Made by a program: the position numbers and the translations under genes | Assembly (NCBI GenBank): GCA_019828595.1 | Contig: JAHQRK010000007.1 | Location: 434,001 to 498,000 of the forward strand | Direction: 5' to 3' | DNA: 64,000 nt | Source: Aphanomyces cochlioides | Lineage: Eukaryota; Oomycota; Saprolegniomycetes; Saprolegniales; Verrucalvaceae | Shown: positions 30,921 to 41,613 of the stretch, piece by piece | How the letters are laid out: each line of letters starts with the position of its first letter | How positions within the stretch are numbered: position 1 is the stretch's first letter | Notes under the pieces: model-generated | What the model saw: only the letters and a program-made list of their open reading frames with translations | What the model was told of the DNA's origin: nothing | Database searches by the model: none

Positions 30921-32347
30921 ATGCCCTCGTCTAGTTTGCACCACTCAAGAATCGATGGTGCTCTCGAACGCGAGCATGGAAACTTGACGAGAGACGAACG
31001 GCGCTCGGCATTTGAAATGCTCTTGGCAATGATGGTAGGGAATACCCTTCCATACGGAGCGGTATCTGATGTTGCCCGTCGGTCTCAATGTCATCGAACC
31101 ACAATATATCGCCTATGGAAGCAAGGACGCAGCTCTCTTCTCCGCGGAGACCTTGCCGCCGACATTTCATCGAAAATGCATGGTAATACCTCTGAACATT
31201 TATATTGCTCGTATTAATATTCATCTTCACAAGAATAAAATTTAACGGGTTTACTGATTTAGCGAATACCGGGATTCAACGCACGAGAACACACGAGGAG
31301 ATTGAGGCATCTATCAAGGCTGTACCTCACGAAGACCGGCAAACACTGAGATCACTGTCAACTCACACTGGAATTCCAAAGACAACAATCATACGACACA
31401 TGCAAGAAACCAAGAAGCTTAAAGCAAGATCGAGCCATGTCAAGCCAGCATTGACGGAAGAAAACAAGATCAAGCGCCTGCGTTTCGCGATGAGCTTCCT
31501 CTTGCCTCGGTTGGATGGGACCCACTACTTCGCCAACATGCATGATCGTGTGCATCTTGACGAGAAGTGGTTCTTTCTAACCAAGACAAAGAAGAAGTTC
31601 TACGTATACGACGACGAGGAAATGGCTTTGCGTGCAGTCCAGTCCAAGCGATTCATTACCAAGATTATGTTCTTGGTTGCCGTGGCTCGCCCACGTTATG
31701 ACCCGCACCTCAAGCGTTTGTTTGATGGAAAACTCGGCGTCTGGCCCTTTGTCGAGCAAGTGGCTGCTGTTCGAAGCAGCAAAAACAGACCAAGGGGTAC
31801 ACTGACCACAGTACCCCAGATTGTGGATTCGCGCGTGTACAACAAATGTGTCCTGGAAAATGTTGTGCAAGCGATTTTATTCAAGTGTCCAAGAATGATG
31901 TTGCAGCGGGAAGTCGTCATTCAGCAAGACAACACTGGGCCCCACAACAATTTGACGATTGACGTGTTGCGGGCGCATGGCGTGAATTGTATTCAAGTTT
32001 CAAATCAACCGCCAAATAGTCCAGACTTTAATGTACTGGATCTAGGTTAATTTAATGCTATTCAAAGTCTACAGCACCAAAAGCAAGCTCGTTCCATCGA
32101 CGAGCATGTTGGTGCTGTAGAAACTTCGTTTCATGAGTTACCAGTTGATACATTAGCCAAGTCGTTTATCACTTTACAAAAAGTGATGGAATCGTCTATG
32201 GAAGTATTTGGTGGGAACAATTTCAAAATCCCCCATTTACAAAAGGATTCCAAGATCAAGGACCTGGGCTCGTACTCTGTTGAATGCTCTTCTACGATCT
32301 TGACGAGCGCTCAAAACGTTTTGAATTGTCTCAATCAAGTACCTTGA
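30921..32347 (+). pseudogene. Mariner-type transposase with one in-frame stop
   Basis: Exon 1 (30921-31182) has a helix-turn-helix (VARRSQCHRTTIYRLWKQG). An 80-nt GT-AG intron follows. Exon 2 has a second one (LSTHTGIPKTTIIRHM), then the core VHLDEKWFF (first aspartate), VIQQDNTGPHNN (second) and NSPDFNVLDLG (third), with 36 residues between the last two acidic residues. TAA at 32048-32050 interrupts LG-FNAIQSLQ, and the frame then stays open for 98 codons to TGA at 32347. A single base change would explain it, so inactivation looks recent. Confidence 0.8.
31183..31262 (+). other. Intron of the mariner transposase
   Basis: 80 nt, GTAATA to ATTTAG. Joining the exons gives SSKMHANTGIQR and keeps the frame. 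Confidence 0.7.
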
Positions 32348-32489
32348 ATTTTAATGTCGAAAACAATAAAATTTCACCCTTGTCACATTAGTTCTTGCAA
32401 TTCAATACAAATTCCAATATGTACAAGATATATCCAGTATACTTTATTCAAGTATAAACACCTTGCAATTTATGCGGACCAGAGTAGTA

Positions 32490-32757
32490 TTTCGTTTCAC
32501 GTGCATTTAATTTCGCAGAGAAGAGAAAAAGTCCATAGAAAAACTAACAAAAAATTGTCATCGAACTCATAAGAAATTGATGGGACACTTCAATCGCCAT
32601 ATAAGTCAATGCGAGCATCAAGCAAGCTCAGCAGTGTTCATATGCGGCTGCCCGTCGCAAATTCATAGTTCAAGCCAACACTGCAACACATGTGAACTTC
32701 ATATCTCAATAGATATATTTTGCATTTATACGAATTTAAATGCACGTGATACGAAAT
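32490..32757. other. Unpaired centre of the palindrome
   Basis: About 268 nt between the mariner element and the right arm. Its ends (TTTCACGTGCATTTAATTTCG and an inverse-like AAATGCACGTGATACGAAAT) mirror each other, so it is itself a small inverted repeat that probably formed the original spacer. No gene. Confidence 0.5.
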
Positions 32758-32925
32758 ATAAGCTAAAAATACGAAATTAAATGCAAGAGGTATGAAATAT
32801 AATGCAAGTCATGCGAAATATAAATCGATTTTCGTCGCGGGCCACGAAATAAAATGCAAGTCATACGAAATATATTGCACATGATACGAAATATATTGCA
32901 AATGATACGAAATATATCGCAAGTT
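32758..32925. repeat. Short tandem repeat, right arm
   Basis: Imperfect units of GATACGAAATATATTGCAAA type, inverse of the left-arm repeat. Unit sequences differ from the left arm (GTCATACG versus GATACG variants). Confidence 0.6.
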
Positions 32926-33275
32926 AAACCAACTAAACCGGCAAATGGTGTAGTAATTTAAAACCATGTTGATGAACTCCTTGTTTTGCATTCTGCAACG
33001 ATGGCCACTAGTTCTTGGTAGTTCAGTGTGTCAGCCAATGCGACACTGATCTCCCATCAACTTCGACCATCATTGACCATAACTTGGTCTATCTATTTGT
33101 CACATTGGGTAAACCTTCACTTAATGATTCATTCAATCTTGTTTTCTTGACTTTGTCGATCATTTTCCAATTCTCCTGGAACAAGAGAGTCGCCGACAAG
33201 CGTCGACTTCACGGCAAAAGGAGCTCTGTGGCGAGCGCCAATGCTTAAGTTAAAGCTATATCGATACGTTTTGAG

Positions 33276-33524
33276 ATGGACGACTCAGTAGACATTCAAC
33301 CTGCTATAGCTACTCAATTTACTCAACAAGTTTTCCTCATCGCCCAGCCTTGGGCTAACACATTGATCTCCTGCTTCAAGGTAATGACCGTCTTGAAATC
33401 CTTGAGGTTTCCCCGTCTTGCTGGAGATTCCCAACATCATTTCGGAGATGGCCTAACTCTGTCCACCTTCGTGAGTGGACTCTTGACTCTGGCACCAGAC
33501 GTAAGGCCTTCAATGGACTTTTAA
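33276..33524 (+). CDS. Small ORF in the right arm, unknown
   Basis: 82 aa beginning MDDSVDIQPAIATQFTQQVF and ending VRPSMDF. It lies about 95 nt after an initiator-like element (33159-33180) identical to that of the E2-like gene, so it could be transcribed. The left-arm twin is frameshifted. No family recognised; it may be a chance frame. Confidence 0.35.
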   Translation: MDDSVDIQPAIATQFTQQVFLIAQPWANTLISCFKVMTVLKSLRFPRLAGDSQHHFGDGLTLSTFVSGLLTLAPDVRPSMDF

Positions 33525-33667
33525 CCAGCCGCCTCTTAGGAATACGACGGGGGCAACAACAACGCAGCGATTGAATTCTGCTGAGTCTTAAAGCCACGTA
33601 TTTATGACAAAGACTAGAGGGAGGGATATTTACTTTCTTAAATTCAATTAGTACACTTAACTTGGCA

Positions 33668-35317
33668 TTACTTTCCTCTTCCTCGTCCTTTTCCACGGCC
33701 TCCACGACCTCCTCGTCCAGAATGACCGCCTTGCCCTCCACCACCTACGAAGTCATATCCAGCTTTAGCCGATTGATCTTTTGCATCAAGCATCCAATGC
33801 AGCATATCTTCGGGGGAGCGAATCAAACCGTCAAGGCCCCAACCACGCACGAGAACATTGTAGTTGACGAGCTTGGTCTTGATGTTCTTCACTCGGTCTT
33901 GGAAACCAGAAATTATCTTCGTTGGAGGCAAACCATAGCAAGCATCCATGTTCTTGCAAAACTCAGGCGTGCCAAACACTTTCGCCATCTCCATCACAAA
34001 CGTCGTGATCCGGTTCGACACGAGACTCGCTTTAAAGAGTCGATTGAGTCGCTCCAGCATATCCATGCTTGAATCATCTAAACAATCAGGATCGTCTTGA
34101 CGGATCCAACGAATTTGTCGAGCAAATGTCTCCCGCACCACTGCAGCTATCACCGTCACGTCGTTGATTGATGCCACGGTCGAAACGACCAACTTGACAT
34201 AGAACTCGCCAAGATCTGGCACGACTTGCTTGGATCGGTTGGATGGACTTGCCATGAAATTCGTCACCGCTGCACCAATATCAGCTTGGGCTTTGGGATA
34301 CATGGCCAAGATTTGTCGAAGCAGTCGGAGCAAGTTGGCGTAGGCGATGATGGCTGACTCGGACTCGTGACCTGATTCATTCATGACTGCGACGATTTGC
34401 TTGTTCATGGTCTTGACGATCAAATTAACAAGCGAGATGCCACTGTGTTTGACTTCGGGGTTTCGAAGGTAGACAAGCTGTAGGAGCTCTTTGTGTGTTT
34501 CAAAGTGGTTGGGAGTCAAGTAGAGCGGAATCCAATGAGTGTAGTTGTGGCCCGTCGACGTACGCATTGGAAATCCTTTCTTTTGAGCCTCCAATGCCTC
34601 TTGGTAGGCAGTGTAAGACAGGAACTCAGGGAAGAGCTCAGCTTGAACGTTGGCTCGTCCTTGGGAGAGATGGATCGGATAGCCGATGCAAATCGTCGGA
34701 TCGTCGATGATGTTTTGGCCCAAAACGGAGCAGACAATTTCACGCCGAGCGCGTGATTTCACAGGATCGAGCTCTTCGACTTGGCTTGAGTTTTCATCTT
34801 GTGATGCCTTGGTGTCTTCGAATGGAGGATACGGAACCTTGGTGGAGTGGCCGCAGGCATCACACGAGTAGTTTGCGTCCATCTTTCGAAGCTCGTTGAT
34901 TGTGTCTTTGCTTGCAATTCGACCATCAGGGTCAGCAAAGAATGGCTGGAGGTAGACCATCAGAGTGGTGAAATTGGCCGACGGAGTCCATCCCATGTAG
35001 CTAGACGCAGATTGGTACATGTAGCTAAAATTAGCCAGGACATCGCAGCAAATACCCGATCCATCAAAGACATGATGGTGGTGTTCCGTGTTGAAGGCGT
35101 AACCTGGAGCCATGCGACCAAACGGCGGCGAGTGAGGATAGTCAGCAGGAATCGTTAGCTCCCAGTGGACTGTGATGCCCTCATAAGGCCCTTCAAGCAC
35201 TTTCGTGTTGACGTGGAACTTGTCGCCTTCCAGCATCGAGATGGACACTCCAGGAATCGGCGCCTTGAGGTACTGCGTGTAGTGGCGGTAGGCAGTCTTG
35301 ATGGCAGACGTCGACAT
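33668..35317 (-). CDS. E2 ubiquitin-conjugating-like protein, copy 2 (right arm)
   Basis: 549 aa, identical in amino-acid sequence to the copy at 28089-29738, with the same UBC region, GICCDVL cysteine box, CDACGH and RGG tail. The start at 35317 was chosen to match copy 1; the frame happens to stay open upstream to 35470. The initiator-like element lies at 35330-35351. Beyond 35368 the upstream DNA differs from that of copy 1, so the two copies may be controlled differently. Confidence 0.8.
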   Translation of the reverse strand: MSTSAIKTAYRHYTQYLKAPIPGVSISMLEGDKFHVNTKVLEGPYEGITVHWELTIPADYPHSPPFGRMAPGYAFNTEHHHHVFDGSGICCDVLANFSYMYQSASSYMGWTPSANFTTLMVYLQPFFADPDGRIASKDTINELRKMDANYSCDACGHSTKVPYPPFEDTKASQDENSSQVEELDPVKSRARREIVCSVLGQNIIDDPTICIGYPIHLSQGRANVQAELFPEFLSYTAYQEALEAQKKGFPMRTSTGHNYTHWIPLYLTPNHFETHKELLQLVYLRNPEVKHSGISLVNLIVKTMNKQIVAVMNESGHESESAIIAYANLLRLLRQILAMYPKAQADIGAAVTNFMASPSNRSKQVVPDLGEFYVKLVVSTVASINDVTVIAAVVRETFARQIRWIRQDDPDCLDDSSMDMLERLNRLFKASLVSNRITTFVMEMAKVFGTPEFCKNMDACYGLPPTKIISGFQDRVKNIKTKLVNYNVLVRGWGLDGLIRSPEDMLHWMLDAKDQSAKAGYDFVGGGGQGGHSGRGGRGGRGKGRGRGK

Positions 35318-35329
35318 GGCTTTTGATGC

Positions 35330-35351
35330 TCCAGGAGAATTGGAAAATGAT
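35330..35351 (-). promoter_or_regulatory. Initiator-like element upstream of E2-like copy 2
   Basis: Mirror of 28055-28076, with the same 12-nt distance to the ATG. Confidence 0.45.
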
Positions 35352-35476
35352 TCACAGAGCCATAAAACCAGACAGAGGTCCAACGGTCGGAGGAAATATA
35401 TTGCACAGTGATGGTCCTGTTGTTTAATTTCACAAAACACAATTGTCACACCATTTCCAATAGTCCACAATATTGT

Positions 35477-35689
35477 CTTTTTCGTCCAAATATCCAGTTT
35501 TGATCAAAATATCAACGAAATTTGTGTGATCGATCTGGCAATAGTGAATTCAAGTATAATCGGAATGTACATGAATTAATGTGTGTGTTTTAAACACACT
35601 CTGGACGCTGATTGGCTTGTTCGATTTGGTGATTGATTCAAAGTTTGATCGATTTCAGCCAAGTTCGGAAATTTTGAATCAATCAGACA
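35477..35689 (+). repeat. Dispersed repeat, copy 2
   Basis: Direct repeat of 21685-21906. Starts CTTTTTCGTCCAAATAT and ends TTGAATCAATCAGA. It lies just outside the right arm, upstream of E2-like copy 2, as copy 1 lies upstream of membrane-protein member D. Confidence 0.75.
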
Positions 35690-36038
35690 ATATCAGTCAT
35701 GAAGCTTCTTTTCATACTTCAAAAACAAGTTGGGAATCGTTGAGCAGCGTCATATCAACAAAATTCACGCTTTGACTATCTTTGCTCTAGGGCACCACTG
35801 GTGTTGCTGTCAAACGAAGGAAGGATAAGACAAGCTGGTCATAATTTCTAACCGCATGGGTTAGAAATTATACTAGGGCAAGGTGGTGAGACAATAAATT
35901 TTTGTGATAAAAAGCCAGTGATGGTCGATAATTGAACGCCAGTGGATTTATCACTCGGACGTTCGACACAAGCGTCAGGAATTACACGCTTGTGAGATTT
36001 AATCAATGCAATTGCAATGTAAATGTGTAAAGATGAGG
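35690..36038. other. Spacer
   Basis: No gene seen. A short perfect inverted repeat, CATAATTTCTAACC / GGTTAGAAATTAT, lies at about 35840-35873 and would form a hairpin. Confidence 0.4.
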
Positions 36039-37651
36039 TTAAATTCCATAAGTTCGTCCTAATTTCGGCTTGGAGTTGTATTTGGACGCCACGGACTGGT
36101 CTTTGGCATCGAGCATCCACTGGAGCATGTCGTCGTCTGATTGAATCAACCTTTCAAGACCCCATGCTCGAACGAGGCTTTGATAGTCGACCACGTTGGT
36201 TTTGACATGTTTGACGCGATTTTGGAAGTCAATCAAAGTGGCTTCAAGCGGTAAACCAAAAGTGGCGTCCATCTTTTCACCAAAGTCGGGCTGACCAAAC
36301 ACTTTGGCCATCTCCATCGCAAACGTCATGATCTTGTTTGATACGGCGCTGTGTTTGAAGAGTCTGGAAAGGCGCTTGGGTATTTACATGGAATCGTCGT
36401 CCAGGCATTCATGATCATGTTGTCGGATCCAACGAATCTGGCGAGCAAACGACTCCCGAACCAATATTTCCAGAACGTCGACATCGTCAATGGAGGCCAC
36501 CGTCGATACGCAAAGCTTGACATAGAATTCACCAAGGTTTGGCACATGTTTCTTCAAGCATTTCTTAGGGTCTGAGATGAATTCCGACACGATTAGATCG
36601 ATTGCTTGTTGATATTCAGGATGTTCGGTGATGACGTGACGAAGCAATCAAAGGAGGTTGGCGTAGGCAATGATAGCAGCTTCAGATTCATGTCCAGAGC
36701 CATCCATGACAGCCAAGACTTGACGATTCATCGCCTTTGTCAATACTAGTAAGTCGACAATCGAGATGCATTGGAGTCCGTTGGTCGTCTCCACTGTAAA
36801 CCTGCTTGGTGGAGACCTTTGTTCGAGTTGTAGTGGTCGTGAGAACGGTAAAGAGAAAGCAAACTTGTGCCCTGATGGCGTTCTCATGTCGAAACCAGAC
36901 TTCTCACGGGCAACACACGCTTCTCGATAGGCTTTGAACGATAGAAACTCGGGAAAGAGGTCGATAGACATGGTGTAATGAGTACACTCGATGCGAAATG
37001 GATAGCCGAGGCAGAGAGTCGGGCCGTCCATAATATTTTGGCAAAGCACAGGACAGAAGAGTTCACGCTTGGCGCGGCTAACAGGAGGCGGTAGATGTTC
37101 GATTATCTCCCACTTGGAAATGCTGTCGTCGTTGGATGGTTTGTCTGCTGGAGGCGCGGGCTGCTTGGTCGAGTGGCCACAAGTCGGGCACATGTAGTTT
37201 TTATTCATTGCTCGTAGTTCGCCTATGACTTTTCGACTGGCTTTGACGCCATGAGGGTCAGCTAAGAACGGCTGGAGATAAACCATCAACGTCGTGAAAT
37301 TTGCTGAAGGAGTCCAGCCAAAGTAACTCTTGGCTGAAGCGTACAAGGTGGCGTCGTTGCCCAAGACATCGCAGCAAATGCCAAAGTCTTCAATCACGTG
37401 GTTATGATGCGCTTCGCTAAAAGCATAACCAGGAGCCATGCCACCAAGGGGGGAGTATAGGGATAAGTGTCTGGGATAGTTAGCTCCCAGTGGACTGTAA
37501 TACCTTCGTATGGTCCTTCGAGTAAAGTTGTATTGACATGGTACTTGTCGGCTTGCACTGGAGTGATCGAAACGCCTGGCAAAGGGGCTTTCAAATACTG
37601 CAAGTAGTGACGATGAGCTGTCTTGTAAGCTGAAGAGGCTGATGTAGCCAT
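36039..37651 (-). pseudogene. Third E2-like gene copy, inactivated
   Basis: Related to the palindrome copies (YEGITVHWELTIPDTYPYTP, GICCDVL, CPTCGHSTK, DGSGHESEAAIIAYANLL, ESFARQIRWIRQHDHE, DMLQWMLDAKDQS) but clearly diverged, and without an RGG tail. Lesions: a missing base in a C run near 37450 shifts the frame after TPP; TGA replaces the arginine expected after YANLL (near 36646); TAA follows DDDSM (near 36385). The frameshift could be a homopolymer read error, but the two stops point to a true pseudogene. It keeps the helical C-terminal region, showing that this region is an old part of the protein. Confidence 0.85.
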
Positions 37652-37694
37652 CAAGTCGCGAAGTCAAGGGAGTCAAAGGACCAAACTTCCACAA

Positions 37695-38316
37695 ATAGGG
37701 CTACATATAAATGTGCAGTGCATACAGTACTTTTGAAACTTATACGAACTCTATAATATAATAAACTTACAAGTATTTTTTTTTAATATATAACTTGTAT
37801 TGAGGGTGGAACTTGGTGGAACATATGTCCGGATAAAATTATTATCCGACCATGACAGTCATTCCTGAAAGAAATGTATGTAGTCCTATGTCAGTGATTG
37901 CCTCATGGGGCAAATTTATGTGTGCCATGGAGGAAACAGCTCCACGAGGGATAACAATTGTACAGGAATCAACCAAAGATGGTGGTTTCCTTGCGTCCTA
38001 GCAAAATACTAAGTAGTATACTCGCAAGCTGAACGCACAAAAGTAGATTTTTATGGCGATTTTACAGGTGTGCGCATGAGCTACCTTATATGCAGTTCGA
38101 TATGTATCTTCTAGTAACATCAATTTAGTTATTTCGAATGCATAAGCCCTTGCTCACGAGAGAACTGAGCTAGTGAATTGTTTCTGGCCTTTATGTTGAT
38201 GACATTGTGTGCTTTTTCCGTATATAGCCAAATTATCCGGATAGTGGAACGTTGGTGGAACCCCAGTTAAGTGCTGTTATTTTCATTTATTTAAACTGTT
38301 CGCCCGGATACATAAG
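37695..38316. other. Spacer before the LTR retrotransposon
   Basis: A/T-rich DNA without gene. Ends with the TAAG target site of the retrotransposon (38313-38316). Confidence 0.5.
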
Positions 38317-39019
38317 TGTGATGAAGCATGATGCAGAAGACACAGAAAACAAGAACGCGCGCGCATTCACATGACTGTACAGCGCCACCACCGAAGCGTG
38401 AACCAACCGATTGCCTCGCGATGGCACATCCTCGACAGATGAAAGCACGAGGGCCAACCAACAAGCAGCGAACAAGTTACAGATGAAGCTTGGCCAATGC
38501 TGGGGGACGCTGCGGTAAAGAGAGCGAGCAGAAACGATATAGGAACAATGGACCAGAATAGAGAAAAGTCGAGTAGATAGTTAACCTTTGAATTCACTTC
38601 CGCTTAGTCGTGTATGACCTAAGGTCAACAGCTTCAACTGTTCGAAGAAGTACCCCAATCCAAGACAGCTAGTTTTGGAGCGCACGACCGACTTTCAATT
38701 AAAATATAATTATTGCGGCTGCGTGATCCTGTTTTTGGTTGTTGTGCCGGGGTGCCAGCGACCCCCTTGTACTGTGATCTTGTGAATAGCCCTTAACCAG
38801 CGCTCGAAGTGAGTTTTGACGCGAGTTTCGACGGGCCTCGAAACACCTCCCCTTTTATCCCATCCTTTTTCCACTCGAAGCCTTGCAAACTCCGAGTCGT
38901 TCGTTGTACCCTTTGCACTCTCAAAACGCTTGCAGGTCGAAAGTCTCATAAAGAGCCTTTGACCGACAAATTCTTGTGTGAGTGTGTGAGTTTCCTTCCG
39001 CACACGCCCCCCCATCACA
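38317..39019 (+). repeat. 5' LTR
   Basis: 703 nt, TGTGATGAAG to CCATCACA. Differs from the 3' LTR by only a few bases in the stretches compared by eye, so the insertion is fairly recent. Confidence 0.9.
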
Positions 39020-39021
39020 AG

Positions 39022-39039
39022 TGGAGCGCCAGACCGGGT
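39022..39039 (+). other. Primer-binding site candidate
   Basis: TGGAGCGCCAGACCGGGT starts 3 nt after the LTR. The leading TGG pairs with a tRNA CCA end; the tRNA was not identified. Confidence 0.45.
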
Positions 39040-39052
39040 TTGACCCTGCAAG

Positions 39053-40303
39053 ATGAGTAGTGCGCCAACGAACTTTGAAGACTTGCCTGTCCGGGCGGCG
39101 AGCGAATACCAAGTTGAAGATGAAGACCGTCGCGATGTCGCGTCGTCCCGATCTCCCTCTTGGCGACCGAGTGAAGATCTACCAGCTCCGTCTGGAAGCT
39201 CTCGTCCCTCGGCTAGGGGTGATTCATCCAGCCGCTCACACGGCTCACGACCCCCCTCAGAGCATGACATACAGCCCGAAGGATTTATCACCATGTCCAT
39301 GCTCCAACGAAACAATGACCAATTAGTCAAGACACTCATGGCTATGCTCAAAGAACCCAAAGTCGAGGAAGAACTGGACCCATATGATCCCGACGTATCC
39401 CCGATTGGAGACTTCCAAGATTCACCCAGCACCGTGCGACTGATGCCGGTCGAAGCCTTGCCCAATTTTGATGGCGACCGTGTCAACCGAGACGCCGCCG
39501 CTTCCTCGTTGCAACGCTTCGAGGAAATCGCTATTGCCTGCGGGTGGTCTGACAGAGAAGTGCTCCGTCGATTTCGATTGCACTCCGACAAACCTGTTCA
39601 CGACTGGTTATTCCAGATCGACGCCAACTTTCTGACATCTTGGACAAAGTTGAGAGCCAAGTTCGCCAAGGAATATGTGAAGAGCCCATACCGAAGACCG
39701 AGATTTATTACAACATGACTCAGGAGCCGAACGAACACATCAAGGCGTTCTTCGTCCGATTCAATGCTGCAGCCTTGCGCATTCGATTCGACTACCGGAA
39801 GAGCAGGGAGTTCCTTGAAGAGCATATCGACCGGTTTGCGCGGAACGTGCGGAGTCGCGTGCTTGCTGATGCGATCAACACGCAACAGTTCCAAAGCATC
39901 GACGAATTTGAAGACTATTTGGACAAGCAGCAACAAAATGAAGCCATCGATCGGTTCCAAACCCGGGCAAAGTCGGCGCAACCCAGCGCGAGCCAAGCAC
40001 CTCTCCCTGTTCGAGATCGGAGCACGACCCGCAAGCCTTCAGTTCAGTTTATGGATATGGAAGCTCTGGATGACAGTTACCAAGCCGAAACTTTGCCCTT
40101 GGTCGTTACAATGGCTCCGCCAAGCGTGTCCAATGTCAAGAATGTGGTCGTGAGCACTTTACTATTGACGGTCAATGTTGGTCCAACCTTTACTGTTCTA
40201 TCTGCACCAAGATGGGACACCCAGAGACCAACTGCTACAAAGCCTGTGCCCTCTGTATCCCGCTACACAAGAAATATGAGTGATGCGACAAGCGGGAGAA
40301 AGT
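39053..40303 (+). pseudogene. Gag with CCHC zinc knuckle, frameshifted
   Basis: Starts MSSAPTNFEDLPVRAASEY 34 nt after the LTR. A low-complexity N-terminus is followed by the capsid-like region (LPNFDGDRVNRDAA, FRLHSDKPVHDWLFQ). The frame changes near 39700 into EIYYNMTQEPNEHIKAFFVR and again near 40090, after which the zinc knuckle CSICTKMGHPETNC and a cysteine-rich flank (VQCQECGREHF) appear. The two slips would prevent one continuous Gag unless they are programmed or read errors. Confidence 0.75.
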
Positions 40304-40693
40304 GGCAGCGTTGAAGGCTTTCCTAGAAGAGCAATCCATTGAGGGCCTGCCTTCCTTGGAGTGTTTAAACTTCTAAGTCCGGGGGAATTGCGAATCCTCG
40401 ATCGTGTCGGACACAACGCACGCAACAAACTACCGCCAGAAAAAGCAGAAAACAAGAAAACCCCAGAAAAAGCAGAAAACAAGAAACCCACAGAAAAATC
40501 AAGATCAAATGCACACCCCCCACCGACCCAGACCTCGAAGTCGGTGACTACATGTGAACAATCCACCCAGACTAGTCCAGCCTTTTCGAAGTTGGTCACC
40601 ATAGACAAGAAGAGCCCCGTAATCTGGAATATATCGTGAGATTCCGACACTGTTGTTCCCTCGACACATTATGCGACCAAGGACCACACGATC

Positions 40694-41577
40694 ATGCCTT
40701 GGGAGTACGACTTACAAGAAGGGGAAGAACTGGGTTTTCTCAGTGATGAGAAGGTCGGGGAAGAAGGAAACCATCAAGCCCTATTGAACGCCAAACTCAT
40801 GGACCGAGATACAATCATCTTGGTTGACACTGGAGCCGATATGAGCGTCGTACATCTACGAGAGGTTGAGTCTCTGAACCTACCAATCGACCAACGGAAG
40901 TCGATGAGGATCAATGGGATAGGACCCAACTCCATTCGAACGCTTGGCACAGTCCCCGTGAAGCTCACCATGGGAACGGCATTGCTTACTACTTGGAACT
41001 GGACGTTTGTGACTTGGGCAATGTTGGGTTTAACGCCGTCCTCGGTATGGACTTCCTTTCTCGGGCCCACATGACGATTGATACCAACCGCCGAGAGATA
41101 AGCCTTCCAGGAGGCGAACAAGTTCCGTTACTCCACCAACCGACGCGTTATCACCGAGGCAATATCCAGTATCTTGAAACGACAAAACAAACATGGATTG
41201 CCTCTGGCGAGTCAGTAGTGATCCCCATACGCCACTCCCTGCCTCTCGAACCTGATGAGCGCGAGTACTGGGTACACCGCGGTGTGAAATGGATCGCTAC
41301 GTTGTTGTCTGGAGTGGATGAACAACCGGTGGCTGTGAGGATAACCAACGTAGGCTCTCACGGAATTAGTCTATTACCTAGAACCAGAATTGGAGCCATC
41401 ACAGAGCGTGGCGAACGACCACTTGATGCAAGAATGGTTCGCAAAGATAGCAACCGCTATCGGGTATGGGAAGACGATGTCTATGAAGGCACGTTCACGA
41501 GTCGTTTCCTGAAAAAACAAGCGGCACAGAACACAGGACCTGAGAACTCTACCTCATTGATGGAGTCTAAAGAATGA
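40694..41577 (+). pseudogene. Aspartic protease region
   Basis: One frame (40694-41074) has the retropepsin box IILVDTGADMSVVHL. The second box AVLGMDFLSRAHMTI lies in the next frame (40993-41577), so a frame change occurs near 41000. The remainder links to pol. Role in the family: polyprotein cutting. Confidence 0.7.
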
Positions 41578-41613
41578 CCCACGACTCTCAAAACCCACGA
41601 CGGAGAGCTGCCT

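Larger units (their letters stand above)
30649..32487 (+). mobile_element. Tc1/mariner element with 25-bp inverted repeats
   Basis: The ends CTACTCTGGTCCGCATAAAT and their inverse are identical for 25 bp and are flanked by TA (30647-30648 and 32488-32489), the target duplication of this superfamily. It carries one transposase gene on the plus strand and sits at the centre of the palindrome. The first 13 bp of its ends are shared with the MITE in the LTR at 47.2 kb. Confidence 0.85.
32758..35368. repeat. Right arm of the large inverted repeat
   Basis: Inverse of 28038-30647, including the E2-like gene, the small ORF, the initiator-like elements and the tandem repeat. It carries one extra base near 33463 and small differences in the tandem repeat, so it is a real second copy and not a simple assembly echo. 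Confidence 0.9.

Noticed and set aside
30480..32925. CRISPR-like array
   Set aside because: The repeats are short, imperfect and contiguous with no unique spacers, and the genome is eukaryotic.
28038..35368. Palindrome as a pure assembly artefact
   Set aside because: The arms differ by a 1-nt indel and by repeat-unit variants, and the outer flanks differ, so two real copies are more likely, though long reads should confirm.
38710..39591. 293-aa minus-strand open frame across the 5' LTR
   Set aside because: It spans LTR and the gag start in antisense; it is a shadow of gag.
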